From: Gonapodya prolifera JEL478
Lineage: Eukaryota > Monoblepharomycota > Monoblepharidomycetes > Monoblepharidales > Gonapodyaceae
NCBI GenBank assembly: GCA_001574975.1
Contig: KQ965841.1
Span: forward strand, 88,399 to 152,398
Length of the DNA: 64,000 bases
Direction of reading: 5' to 3'
Positions 48,498 through 58,580 of the stretch are shown piece after piece. The notes beneath the pieces were generated by a model. It was not told the DNA's origin, searched no databases, and saw only the letters and a list, made by a program, of their open reading frames with translations. The number at the start of each line of letters is the position of its first letter. Position 1 is the stretch's first letter. The translations under genes and the position numbers were made by a program.

Positions 48498-49168
48498 AAG
48501 AAGGAGGTATTTCGGTGGACGTCATGTGAAAATGCATTTTCAGCGTCGAGTTGATGGAAGTGTGTTGCTTCGAAGGGTCTTGTTGAGCCCAAACATTGAA
48601 TCTGTACGTTTTGGAGGTAGCTGAGAAAATCCCTGTAGTGAAGTCTATTCTTGCTGCTTGTTACAATTTGAAGCATTGCTCGCAAAAACGTGCAACATCT
48701 GGGAGGTTTCAATTGCTTACATGAGAAGAATTCTTACTCCTAATTTGTGTGACCTCTCGTCTCCCGGTTCTCTCTTCCTCAGTCTTATCTTTTGCTCTTG
48801 TACTTATCTCTCGCACGCCCTCAGAATTCCCTCGGTCTCACCAATAACCCCCGACCGCTTCCCTGACAATCGCACATGGATTCACGCCGATCAAAGATCA
48901 TGATGACTTTGTATGCACTCTCACACCAGTGACTCCTGAAGCCCGTCAGTGCGGTCAAGAAGTGTACAAGGCTACGAAGCGTGCGGCAACAATTCATTGA
49001 CTGGATTGCTAAATCTGTTTCGGAACTTCTTAAATAGAACTGAGCAGCAATAATAGTATGTCTCCATTGCAAACAGGCCTGATGATTTATGCGCTTGTGT
49101 ATCCGCCTGCGATAAAGACACAAAAATCCCATTCGTCGATAAGCATTCCGAATGCGGGTTCCTGCAGA

Positions 49169-50861
49169 TCAACGCTCCACCTCACCGTCGACAACGACCT
49201 CCGACCCCGTCATAAACGAAGATTCTTCGGACCTGTACAAAAAACGCGCGTGGGTATCGGGACCCCAGCCATAAGTCAGCGAAGGCCATGCCCTAGCTTA
49301 ATCGACACGCGGCTACTCACGCAAGAAACAAAACAGCATTCGCAATATCTCTTGGCGACCCGGCTCGGCCGATGGGGTGGATCGATTTCATCACGGGTGC
49401 TGCTGATTCTTTCATGGTGGTAACAGCCTTTGCAACGAGAACATGAAGTGTAATCAAACCGGTTAATTACAAACGTGAACGGCCAATATAACGTTCAAGA
49501 CAAACCTCGGCGCCGTACACGTCCGCCTTGTCTTCCAAAACGTCGATTCCGCCTGGGTGGACACTGTTTACTCGGACTAGATGTCCGCGGAGTAGTGGTG
49601 TTGTTCAGTGTCAGCATGTGCAGGAGATCGGAGTTGAAGAGTGACGGGCTCACTGTTGTACTGGTTTTTGGCGCACTATCGTGCCGGAGACGGAGAGTTG
49701 ACCGTCCGGTCAGAAACCCGGCATGAGGAAGCAAGCTTCCAACACTCACATGCAGTGCGGTAGACTTGGTGAATAGCCGAACCGCCCCTTATGGTTTGTT
49801 CGATAGCGATGTGAACGTGGTCGAGGTAGTTTCGTTTGTTCAGATAACGGAAAGCCGTTGACTCCGTGTCGATCAAAAACTTACCCTTCGTCGCCGAGTC
49901 TATTCGCAAAGCGAGTGAGGCTATTCAATCCGAAGTGCAAAAACCAGCAGCGATTCACGACAGAACTCACAACAAGCAAGGCTCGCAAACCCGACCAGTC
50001 CCGCCGCCGAGCTCATGTTGATGATGCTCCGTGACTCGCCCGAGGTGTCCTTTCGCATCAGTTTTATGGCCTCGCGGGTTCCCAAAAATGTGCCGTCTGT
50101 GTCATGGTCGGTGGTAGGTCAGCGGGGAATGGCACCTAGAGGAACCAGCGAATATGAACTCACCGACGTTGACCGAAAAGTAGGTCTTCCACACATCCAA
50201 CGGAAATTCGGGTAAGTCAGGCTCCTTTTGGCCGTGGATCGCGCTCTTGTATATTCCTAGTCGGTCGCAATGCAATCGACGTTTCCCTCGACTGTCCACT
50301 TTATCAAACCACCACCGCCCTAACCCACACACACCCGCATTATTCACCAACACATCCAACCCGCCATACACCTCCACCACATGCCGCATCACTCTCTTCC
50401 AATCATCTTCCCTCGTCACGTCCAGAGCCTGGAACTCGACCTTGTCCCCCGCCACGGGCGCGATGTGGGCGTCGAACCGCGACCGTGTCGAGGGGAGGTC
50501 GCCCACAATGACCCGGGCCCCGTGGTGCGCGAGGAGGAGCGAGGTTGCGCGGCCCTTGTGGTGTGGTCACGCGTGTGGTCGACAGGTAAAGTTCAGGGAT
50601 GAAGTGACAGTGGAGAAGAAGGAGGCGCCATCAGAGCTTGTTGACGAGGCGCCAGACATTAGCGAAGCGCACTCACAATCCCCGACGCGCCGCCCGTCTG
50701 TCCCCGCACGGAATCGAAACCAGGGATCGCGGAAACCATGTCGATTGTCAGGTATTTGTCGCCATCAACACGCAGGAAGGTATCCTCACCACCAATGCAA
50801 TCTTTGGTTTCCCGCTGGCCTTCACGAGTCTTGCTCCTGCCGGTGCCGTGCACGCTGCCAT
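49169..50861 (-). CDS. Short-chain dehydrogenase/reductase (SDR copy 2)
   Basis: Minus-strand paralogue of the SDR at 45524-47099 with the same exon order. Start MAACTAPAGARLVKASGKPK is at 50861. GQTGGASGIGRATSLLLAHH is the nucleotide-binding motif, split by an intron. Then come VEVYGGLDVLVNNAG, VWKTYFSVNVDGTFLGTREA, SIINMSSAAGLVGFASLA and RLFTKSTALH after the catalytic region. NSVHPGGIDVLEDKADVYG and SFMTGSEVVVDGEVER lead to a TGA at 49169. In copy 2 the catalytic Tyr-Lys region lies in a short exon between about 49975 and 49780 that I could not place with confidence. Substrate unknown. It is tail-to-head with copy 1, with the MYND relic between. Confidence 0.82.
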
Positions 50862-51048
50862 CGCCAGTGTGTGGGGGACAGGGCTGCTCGGTGCGTTGAT
50901 TACCCGCTTTTGCACCGCTGGCATAAAAGGGTCTTTGCTCCAGTGAATGAAATAAAATTGATTTGAATTCACAATATTCTACACAACCATCAAAAAGTCC
51001 ACACATCCCCCAACCCACCATATCAATCCCCCATTCTTTCCACCACCT

Positions 51049-52276
51049 CTAATCATCCAACACGACCCCCTCACCCCCGCTTTTTAGCGCACCATACACC
51101 CCCTCAATAAACCCCACAAGTTCCGCCAACGCTCGTTCCAGATCATCGTTGACGAGGACGAGGTCGTGCGCCCCCGGTTGCGCGGCGTACTCGAATTCCG
51201 CAAGTGATGCGGCGAGGCGGGCTTGGATTGCGGTTTCGGTTTCGGTCCCGCGGCTGCGGAGGCGTTGTTCGAGGATCTGGTGGGTGGGCGGTGGGAGCGA
51301 TGGAGATGGTAGGGATGTGGAGGAAGAGTGAACGAGAAAAAAGAGCGGACGGGAAGAAGAGATAGAACGGAGAGAGGAGGGAGAGGAAAGAAAAGAGTAA
51401 GGAGTGATAGGACGACGGGGATTATAACGGAAAAGAGTTCAAACATAGGTTAAATCAAGAAAACGATCAAAATCCATCCTGTCGCCACTCACCTCCACAC
51501 TCGGCGGCTTCACAAACACAAACTTTGCCCCCAGTTTCCTCTCCTTAACAATTTTGACTCCCTGCAAATCAATATCCAGCACGCATATCCTGCCCTGCTC
51601 GAACACGCGCTGGACCGCCGCCTTGGACGTGCCGTACCGGTTTCCGGAGAATGTGGCGTGTTCGATGAAGGCGTCGGAGTCGACGAGTGATTGGAAAACA
51701 TCGGGGGTCACGTAGTGGTAGGAGACGTCGGGGGTTTCGCCGGGGCGGGGGAAGCGGGTCGTGTCTGTGGGAGACGGGGGTGAGGAAGTGGTTAGCTGGA
51801 GTGTGTTGATGGGAGTGGATACAGTAGAAGAGTCCACCAGTTTCGGTGCTAGGTCCGAGCACGAATCTGCGGGTCCTTCCTTGGGCAGCAGCAACATCGC
51901 TATCCGGTCAGTGCCGATGTCCTCCTTCACGGTGTTCAGCGACGTGTCTTCAAAGTTCAGCAGCAGTCGCAATATCACTCTCCGAACGCCTTTGAGGCTT
52001 CCCCATTCCCCGCATACACTAAATCCGCCAGTCATAAATCATCTCCATCTCCGTGAACTCACGAGACACTGAGAATCCGAAGCGGTTGGGGTATCTGTCG
52101 AAGAGAAGCTTGAGCAGGGTGCTCTTGCCGCAGCCTGAGGGTCCCGAAAGTACGAGCGGAGGTTTGTGTTCTGGAAGTGAGGGGAGATGGTTCATTTGTT
52201 CATTCGGAGGAGAGGACGAGCCATGGTTTTGGTTTGGTTTTGGTTTGACAGATGCGAGTTTGCGATTCCATGCCAT
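51049..52276 (-). CDS. Guanylate kinase
   Basis: Guanylate kinase converts GMP and ATP to GDP and ADP in nucleotide metabolism (family knowledge). Three exons (52276-52063, 51764-51493, 51276-51049) total 714 nt, 237 residues, intact. The P-loop reads LVLSGPSGCGKST at residues 41-53. The GMP-binding region follows across the first intron as HTTRFPRPGE, then YHYVTPDVFQSLVDSDAFIE, HATFSGNRYGTSKAAVQRVF and ICVLDIDLQGVKIVK. The C-terminal helix region reads LEQRLRSRGTETETAIQARL. A leading 39 residues rich in Pro/Asn/Ser precede the catalytic domain, which is unusual but not unique. The stop is TAG. It is head to head with RPB8, with about 335 bases between the start codons, a likely shared promoter region. 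Confidence 0.93.
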
Positions 52277-52611
52277 GGAGTGGGCGAGTGTTGTGGAGTG
52301 ATGGAGTAGTTCAAGAGAGAGTCGGCAGAGTAGCAACCGAGCGATTGAGAGTCAATTTATCGAATAGAATGGCATTGAGCACGTCGACTTCCATCGCATC
52401 GTTGCTGCTTCCCCACCCACTAGTCGCTGACACCCCATCCTTAGCGACTCCCGCATCTGCAACGGATGCGCCCGCGACGTGCACAGACTGCGATGCCATG
52501 AGTCACCGGCGAGTGGGAAGAGAAGCGCGACACAAGAATCGTGGCATTAGTCTTTGGTACGCGACCGCAGCTGCGAGGACAGAGAGTTCTTCACTCCAAT
52601 AAGCACTCGTA

Positions 52612-53526
52612 ATGTCTGCAAAGGGAGCGGTGTTTCTGCGAGAGACGCTCCACGTGGACGCGCTGGACAAGGACGGGAAGAAGTTCGACAGAGGTGCAGT
52701 CTCCACTCTTTCCTGTGACTGGAGAAACAAAGAGACTCCACTCACCTAATCACAACTCCACGGCGGCCCCTTCCACCACCGTTGCCAGTCTCACGTATCT
52801 CCGGCCGCACAAAGGACTCGGACCTGGACGTCTCCATCGACGTCAACACTGAGATATACCCCATCAAACCGGGCGAGGACTACTCCCTCGCCCTCGCCCA
52901 CTCCCTCGTCGCGGCTGGGTCCTCGGGGTCATCGTACGGGTCGGATCCGTCCCAGGTGTGGCGGGATGTCGGGAAGGGAGACAGGAAGACCCTCGCGGAC
53001 GATTACGACTATGTGATGGGCGGGAGGGTGTTCAAGTTTGAGGAGGCCGGGAAGGATCGAGTGTGAGTTTCGGCCTCATGTAACAGAGTCGCGAGCTCGA
53101 GGGCTTTCGAGCAAAGCCCGAAGGAGTCTACCGGAAATCACTCGGAGCGTGTTTCTCTGATGGTGGCGAAAGGGTGGCTAGAACCTCGTGCGGCGCCTGG
53201 AAATCCAGGGATGGAGTGACATTGGAAGGGCTTCTGCCGATTGGATTGGCGGTCACGGGAGGGGATTTGAGATGCGGAGGAGGGAACTCAGGGGAGCGTG
53301 AATCGACGTGGTCGCATGGACAGATATGGATTCACTTCATACAGATTCAAGGGACTCGATGTCTCGCGAAACTACCTCAGCCCTGTAACTCACGTCCACG
53401 GGTTGAACTCACAGCTCACTCCTCATCTCCTACGGCGGCCTGCTCATGTCCATCGAAGGCCCGCCGCGGTACTTCTCGGGAGTCACCAAGGGTCAGACGG
53501 TGTATTTGATGATGCGCAAGGCGTGA
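52612..53526 (+). CDS. RPB8: RNA polymerases I, II and III shared subunit RPB8 (RPABC3)
   Basis: RPB8 is a small OB-fold subunit common to the three nuclear RNA polymerases (family knowledge). Exon one (52612-52693) reads MSAKGAVFLRETLHVDALDK then GKKFDR. Exon two (52789-53062) continues VSRISGRTKDSDLDVSIDVN, EIYPIKPGEDYSLALAHSLV and YDYVMGGRVFKFEE. The last exon, ending at 53526, reads LISYGGLLMSIEGPPRYFSG and VTKGQTVYLMMRKA before TGA. These are the conserved RPB8 blocks in order. A short exon between 53063 and ~53410 carrying the Ala-Tyr-Val/Ile-type segment is implied but not placed. An N base and G-rich sequence lie just after the stop. Confidence 0.9.
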
Positions 53527-53878
53527 TGTTGGGNGGGGGGGAGGGGGGAAGAAGCGAAAATGCGGTGGGGGGGAAAGGCGCGAAAATGGGGGCAGGGGTA
53601 CGGCGGAAGGGGAACAAAGAATGAGGAACGGGAGAAGGGGTTGAAAGGGACGTGGGGAATTAGATGGGGAATGGGGGTCAATAAGTGAGGGCTCATAGGA
53701 GGATATGCATATTTCATGTAGTTTTTGAGTGCGCACAATGATTCAAAGTAACATTATCCAAATGTGGCTAGATTTCTCACTCGGGACATCAATGCCATAA
53801 CCGTCCAAAGTCAAACGTCTTTTGTCCATCTGCCAAATAATTCGAAAGTGAAAACGCCACCCAAAGCTTCCTCGGAGT

Positions 53879-54960
53879 TCATTCGCCCTTTTCCACCTTG
53901 ACGCCTTCAACGATCCAGAAATCCTCTCTACAGACGGGTTTGTGGAGCTTCCAGTGTGCCCGCTGGCATTCCGCGTTGCAGTACATGGTAATGTGACACC
54001 GGACGCACTTCTTCGTGAGCGCCAGGTTTGTGCACCCAGTTGCGGCACACACGGAGTCGACGTCCTCTTCTTTCCATGACTTCCAAAGCAAGTGGATATC
54101 ATTCATACTAGAGTCACATTTTTCTGGCAAGTTAACGCTCATGATAAGATCCGCGAGAGGGAACTGTATGTTGTGCCGCTGCTGTAAAGAGGCTTCGCGG
54201 AGACAGTACATAACCGCTGCTTCTTCTGTTCTGTCGTCTAGGTGTGGTTGATCCCTTCTCCCGAAATTCAGCACCTCCTTCAGAACAGGATAAAACAGAG
54301 TCTCCCCCTTTGCGACGGTTGCGAAGTAGGTCGCTGCTTCGCGACTGATATCAGGCGACAAGGCTTTCACTAATATGAGGAGTAAGGTGGTGAGCACTCC
54401 AGAGTTCACATCACTGTCTGCACTGTTGCTTCCATCCTTCCTTTGTGAGGGAGCACGCTTCAAAGCTCTCTGGAACCGTATCTCGACAGACTTCGCAATC
54501 GCCTCGATGAATCGGGGGAGTATTTTGAGGGACGGTTCCATGAGTATTCGGCGAAGAGCACGAGAGTGATCGCACAGGAGGACAAACGTCCCTGTCTGAG
54601 TCAATGATCTTTTGTACGATTCCATTGGAAAGCAATGGAGGGCCAGGTCTTTCCCGAACGCGCTCGCATAGAGACGACGGAGAACCTTTCGCTTGGCGGA
54701 ATCCACAACAAGAGAACTAGGGCGCTCCGTCACTGTACGCGCGATAAAGGGCACTGCCCGAACTGCCACTTGTTCATCCCGCATGGTGTTATCTGCGATA
54801 GGCACAATTCGGTGCACATCCGCCTGCATTCCCATATCGTCCGTCTGTACCCATCCTCTCGGGACTCCATCAGCTCCAGAAGCAGATCACATCGCGACAG
54901 TCCTTCCACATTGCCGCGCGAAGGGCTTCACATTTCGTTCGGAGAGAGTGCGTGGAAATC
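53879..54960 (-). CDS. MYND zinc-finger protein (fuller paralogue), 5' frame disturbed
   Basis: An open frame from ATG 54835 to 53879 encodes 318 residues. It has a helical middle part (VLRRLYASAFGKDLALHCFP, FIEAIAKSVEIRFQRALKRA, LADLIMSVNLPEKC) and a C-terminal MYND finger: CAATGCTNLALTKKCVRCHI, MYCNAECQRAHWKLHKPVCR, with all zinc ligands. Upstream in another frame (about 54900-54840) lies LLLELMESREDGYRR, which matches the N-terminal ILSLMERREDGYRK of the paralogue at 47716. The true 5' end is therefore probably longer, with an indel near 54800-54850 that shifts the frame, or ATG 54835 is a new start after loss of the original. Partners are unknown. Confidence 0.65.
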
Positions 54961-55267
54961 GACTGGCTCTGTCACTATGCTTCGGTCACATATATGCACA
55001 CGAAACGCTCCACCATGTTCCTCCAAGTTTCAGGGATGGTTATACCAGATGCAATTTTCGAGCACGTATGCTAGGTGGATAAGTTTCCAGAGATTCTGTG
55101 TATTTGTATGACCCATATCGGGACCAACAGAAAGACAAACACCTGCATTTAGATAATGGATTTCGAGTGATCAACCACACCCACTACCACCTTCCCAAAT
55201 ACCCCACACCTCTTACGGATCTCTCTGAGAAACCTCGACGCCCCAATGAGCAACCACGGGACCTCTT

Positions 55268-55747
55268 TTAATCCCATCTCCGATGCAATATCTCAACGTT
55301 CTGCAAACCCGGAGGTAGGACGACGGTGCAAGTTGCAGCAATTGACTCGTTTGAAGAATAACGCAATTGTGGCGACCTGGGAGCTGTAGAAGTTGCGAAC
55401 AAGAGTTCTCGGAATGTTGGCAACAGTGAAAGCTTGCAAAATAGCTTGTAGTGCACGTCCGCTGTAATCATATTTGTCCCTCCGAACTCAGACTCTGGCA
55501 TGAGATGAAACACAACCCCGACACGAACTTTTCTCTTTCTGTCCACAAGAGTTAGTGTGATAGAGTTCCACCTCTTGCACACACGGAGGGCTACTCCATA
55601 GTACACTCGTAGAGGAAGGAGCAATAATATCAAGACCACGAGTTCATTTGGGATGTCGGAGATTGAAGGCTTCTTCGTTGATGTTTCATTCGAGACTTTC
55701 CAACACGATGCCACAAGATTGAGGAGTTTGTGAACCAGGACTTTCAT
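55268..55747 (-). CDS. F-box domain protein
   Basis: Minus-strand frame; first ATG at about 55747 (MKVLVHKLLNLVASCWKV). The F-box lies at about residues 28-65: SISDIPNELVVLILLLLPLR, then VALRVCKRWNSI. F-box proteins act as substrate adaptors for SCF ubiquitin ligases through SKP1 (family knowledge). The remaining ~95 residues (HLMPESEFGG, LFCKLSLLPTFRELLF, VVLPPGLQNVEILHRRWD) show no domain I recognise. At about 160 residues it is short and may continue through an intron or be truncated. It is one of three F-box-type genes in the window. Confidence 0.6.
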   Translation of the reverse strand: MKVLVHKLLNLVASCWKVSNETSTKKPSISDIPNELVVLILLLLPLRVYYGVALRVCKRWNSITLTLVDRKRKVRVGVVFHLMPESEFGGTNMITADVHYKLFCKLSLLPTFRELLFATSTAPRSPQLRYSSNESIAATCTVVLPPGLQNVEILHRRWD

Positions 55748-55795
55748 AACGTGCTGGCAAGCTCGCGAAGAATGGAATGGTTTGTAAACCGGCAA

Positions 55796-56711
55796 AATCT
55801 TGAGTTTTGCCGGAGCTTATTTTCCTTTCACTTTCAAATTGCAACATATGAGTTCTCATTTTATCAATTACCGTCGTCACCGTCGTTAACGAAAGCTCCA
55901 CCAGACTGGATATCCCACCCACTCCCCCTGGCACGGAGTGCCTTTACCGCTATGAAGGATGCTTGCTGACCTAATGACATTTCATTTCTAACGCTGAAGC
56001 AGTAAGATTAACTCAGCCTCAACAATATTGCCCGGGCCGTCATGTCAACCAAAGGCGGTGTTGACACTGGCCAAGATATGGAGATGGGATCAGACAACTC
56101 TGTCGATCCCTAAGATGTACCAGACAATTAACACCATTCGGCCGTCCGTTTGTCCCGTGTCTTAAGGTGGGGAGACGTGGCGTTTTTGCCGAGTGTCTGC
56201 GGTGTTGTGTATTTTACACCTTTTGCCTACACGTGCACGGACCATTTTGCATTTACGGTAGCTAAGCTTTTGTAGTAGCCAGTCTTTTAGGGGAGACGTA
56301 AATGCATGCCGAGTTGGCACGGCAGAGCTTTGTCTAGGCTAGGTTCCTGGCTGCATCTGCGGTTGCTCAGTTACAGACAAAGGACGTCACGCCCCTCTCC
56401 CCCTCAAAACCGACCGAACCCACCTCAGAAGTCTTTGCGAGACTGCAGAGCGGACGGTCGAAATCATCCTCTGCTATCGCAGTCGATTCAATCTACCCTG
56501 TCGAAGGAAATTTTCTCGTCGTGTTGTGAATCTGTTGCCGGCCCTGTTCCACACTTGCCTAACCGTTTTCTTTCCGCATCCTCATGACGTCTGGATCGCC
56601 TGCTCAAATGTACCGCTGCTCGATTACTAGATGTCGGCCCGCGTGTGAGCACTGTTTCGCTAACAAAAAGCCGCACTGAAAAAACTTGTCACGGAGCCTA
56701 TACGGAAGCCA
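55796..56711. other. Intergenic region
   Basis: No gene is supported. The upstream end of the transporter gene may reach into this stretch: the reading ALKKLVTEPIRKPVSPIALL is open before 56712, but no matching start codon or exon is clear. Confidence 0.4.
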
Positions 56712-58352
56712 GTGAGCCCTATTGCATTGCTTTCTAAACTTTCACTAAACAATGGGTGGTCTCCACCTGTAAGTTTGTCACTTTGTGCTTTTTTGCCATC
56801 GAGAGTACAACAGAACAGAACATTCTCTCCCTTGCCTGGCGCAGGCTTTCCTCGGATGGGCCCTCGATGCTATGGACTTCTTTCTTCTCACTGTCGCCGT
56901 CTCAGACATTTCCAAGGAGTTTGGGACTAGCGACAACGTGGTCACAAGTGCGATCACGCTCACGTTGCTGTTGAGACCCGTGGGAGCTCTCATTTTCGGT
57001 CTTGCTGGAGACAAGTGGGGCCGGCGATATCCTTTGATGTTTAACGTTATCGTAAGTCTCGTTCATTATTCCCCGAAGCCCGGTTTTTGGTTGCGCGAAG
57101 TCTCTTCGGAATCGGTGAGTGTAACTTCAGTAAAAGCTACAGCAACAATTGCAGACTGGTTGGCGTGCGACGCTTGTGACGTCCACTTAGCAATGGCAAT
57201 GGGAGGTGAATGGGGTCTTGGTGCCTCCCCTGCCATGGAAGCCCTTCCCGCCGAATGCCGTGGTCTCTTTTCCGGCATTCTGCAGCAGGGCTACGCCACC
57301 GGAAACCTCATCTCCTCGGGTCTCTTCCCGCTCGTTTACATGTACTACCCTAACAACTGGCGCGCCCTCTTCTATATCGGGTGCTTCCCGGCTATGCTTA
57401 TCATCGTTATTCGGTTCTTGGTCTCGGAGAGCGAGGCGTACCATAGCCACGAGAAGCGGCGAGCGGCGACGCACTCCAACTTCCTTGCTGATCTGGGCGT
57501 CACGATGAAGCTATACTGGCCACGAGTTATCTACTGTATTTGTTGATGACTTTCTTCAACTTCTTTTCATACGGGAGCCAGGTATGTCGTCCTCTCTCGA
57601 CATCATCCGCAACCTTGCACATTTCTCACCACATGGCGTCACAAGGACCTCTTCCCCACCTACATCACCAAGCAACTCGGCTACTCTTCTTCCGACAAAG
57701 CCGCCACCGTCGCCATCAGCTCCACCGGCGCCCTCATCGGGGGCACCCTCATTGGATACCTGGGCCAGTACTTTGGACGACGCCGCGCCATCATCTTCTC
57801 GGCTTTCTGCGCGGGCGTCCTTATATACCCGTGGGCATTCTCCTCCAGCAAGGCAGGGATCCAGGGCGCCGGTTTCGCGATGCAGTTCTTCCTTCAGGGC
57901 GGGTGGGGATGCGTTCCCTAGTACTTGATCGAGATCTCGCCGCCGTCAATCAGAGCGACATTCCCGGGTTTGGTGTACAACACTGGTAACATGTTCAGTG
58001 CAGCGAGTGCGCAGATTGAGGCCGCCATTGCAGTCAATTACCCCACCCGTGAGTAGATCCACACAATTTACCTTTTGCGCTTCTTTCAAATGACCTTCGA
58101 ATCTGTTCTTCCCAACTCCCCAACGGTGACTACAAAGGAGGCTCCGTACCCAACTATGCACTCACTCAGGCCATCTTCATCGCATGCACGGTCGTCGCAC
58201 TCATCGTGACCATCTCCATCGGCGTGGAGGACCGCGATGCCAACTTGGTCACGGGAGATGTCCAGGTTGCGAATATTTCGGAGGATGGAACCGACACGAA
58301 GGAGAATTTGATGCTTGAGGAGGGAGGTGCTACGGTTGAGGCGGAAAAGTGA
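56712..58352 (+). pseudogene. JEN1-type monocarboxylate transporter with coding lesions
   Basis: JEN1 proteins are major-facilitator H+ symporters for lactate, pyruvate and related acids (family knowledge). Recognisable blocks: AFLGWALDAMDFFLLTVAVS (~56845), GDKWGRRYPLMFNVI (~57010), AMGGEWGLGASPAMEALPAE (~57195), then FFNFFSYGSQ joined across an intron to DLFPTYITKQLGYSSSDKA (~57560-57700). The last is the JEN-type NxxS/THxS/TQD signature, here with Tyr for His. Three lesions stand out. First, between ~57052 and 57090 the frame changes and about ten residues normally present are missing, before VARSLFGI resumes. Second, near 57540 the frame shifts by one base in a T-rich run. Third, TAG at 57921-57923 interrupts GGWGCVP / YLIEISPPSIR. 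The 3' end is open to 58352. The 5' end is unclear. It looks like a pseudogene, unless the assembly is at fault. Confidence 0.75.
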
Positions 58353-58580
58353 CTGTTGAGCTTTTCGAGGATGTTTTTGAAAAATGTTGTATATATTGGT
58401 GCAGTGTGAGATTGAGATGCCTAATATATGTTATCTGCCCAACGAGCAACTTGCACTTCAAGTGAGACATTGAAATTCAAAACATTCGGGAAGTCGAAAC
58501 AAGGACAGATGGCCGATTCATACCACGAACTAGTACTAACTAACATGCATTACAAGAACTTGTCCTTCGATTTGATCAGG

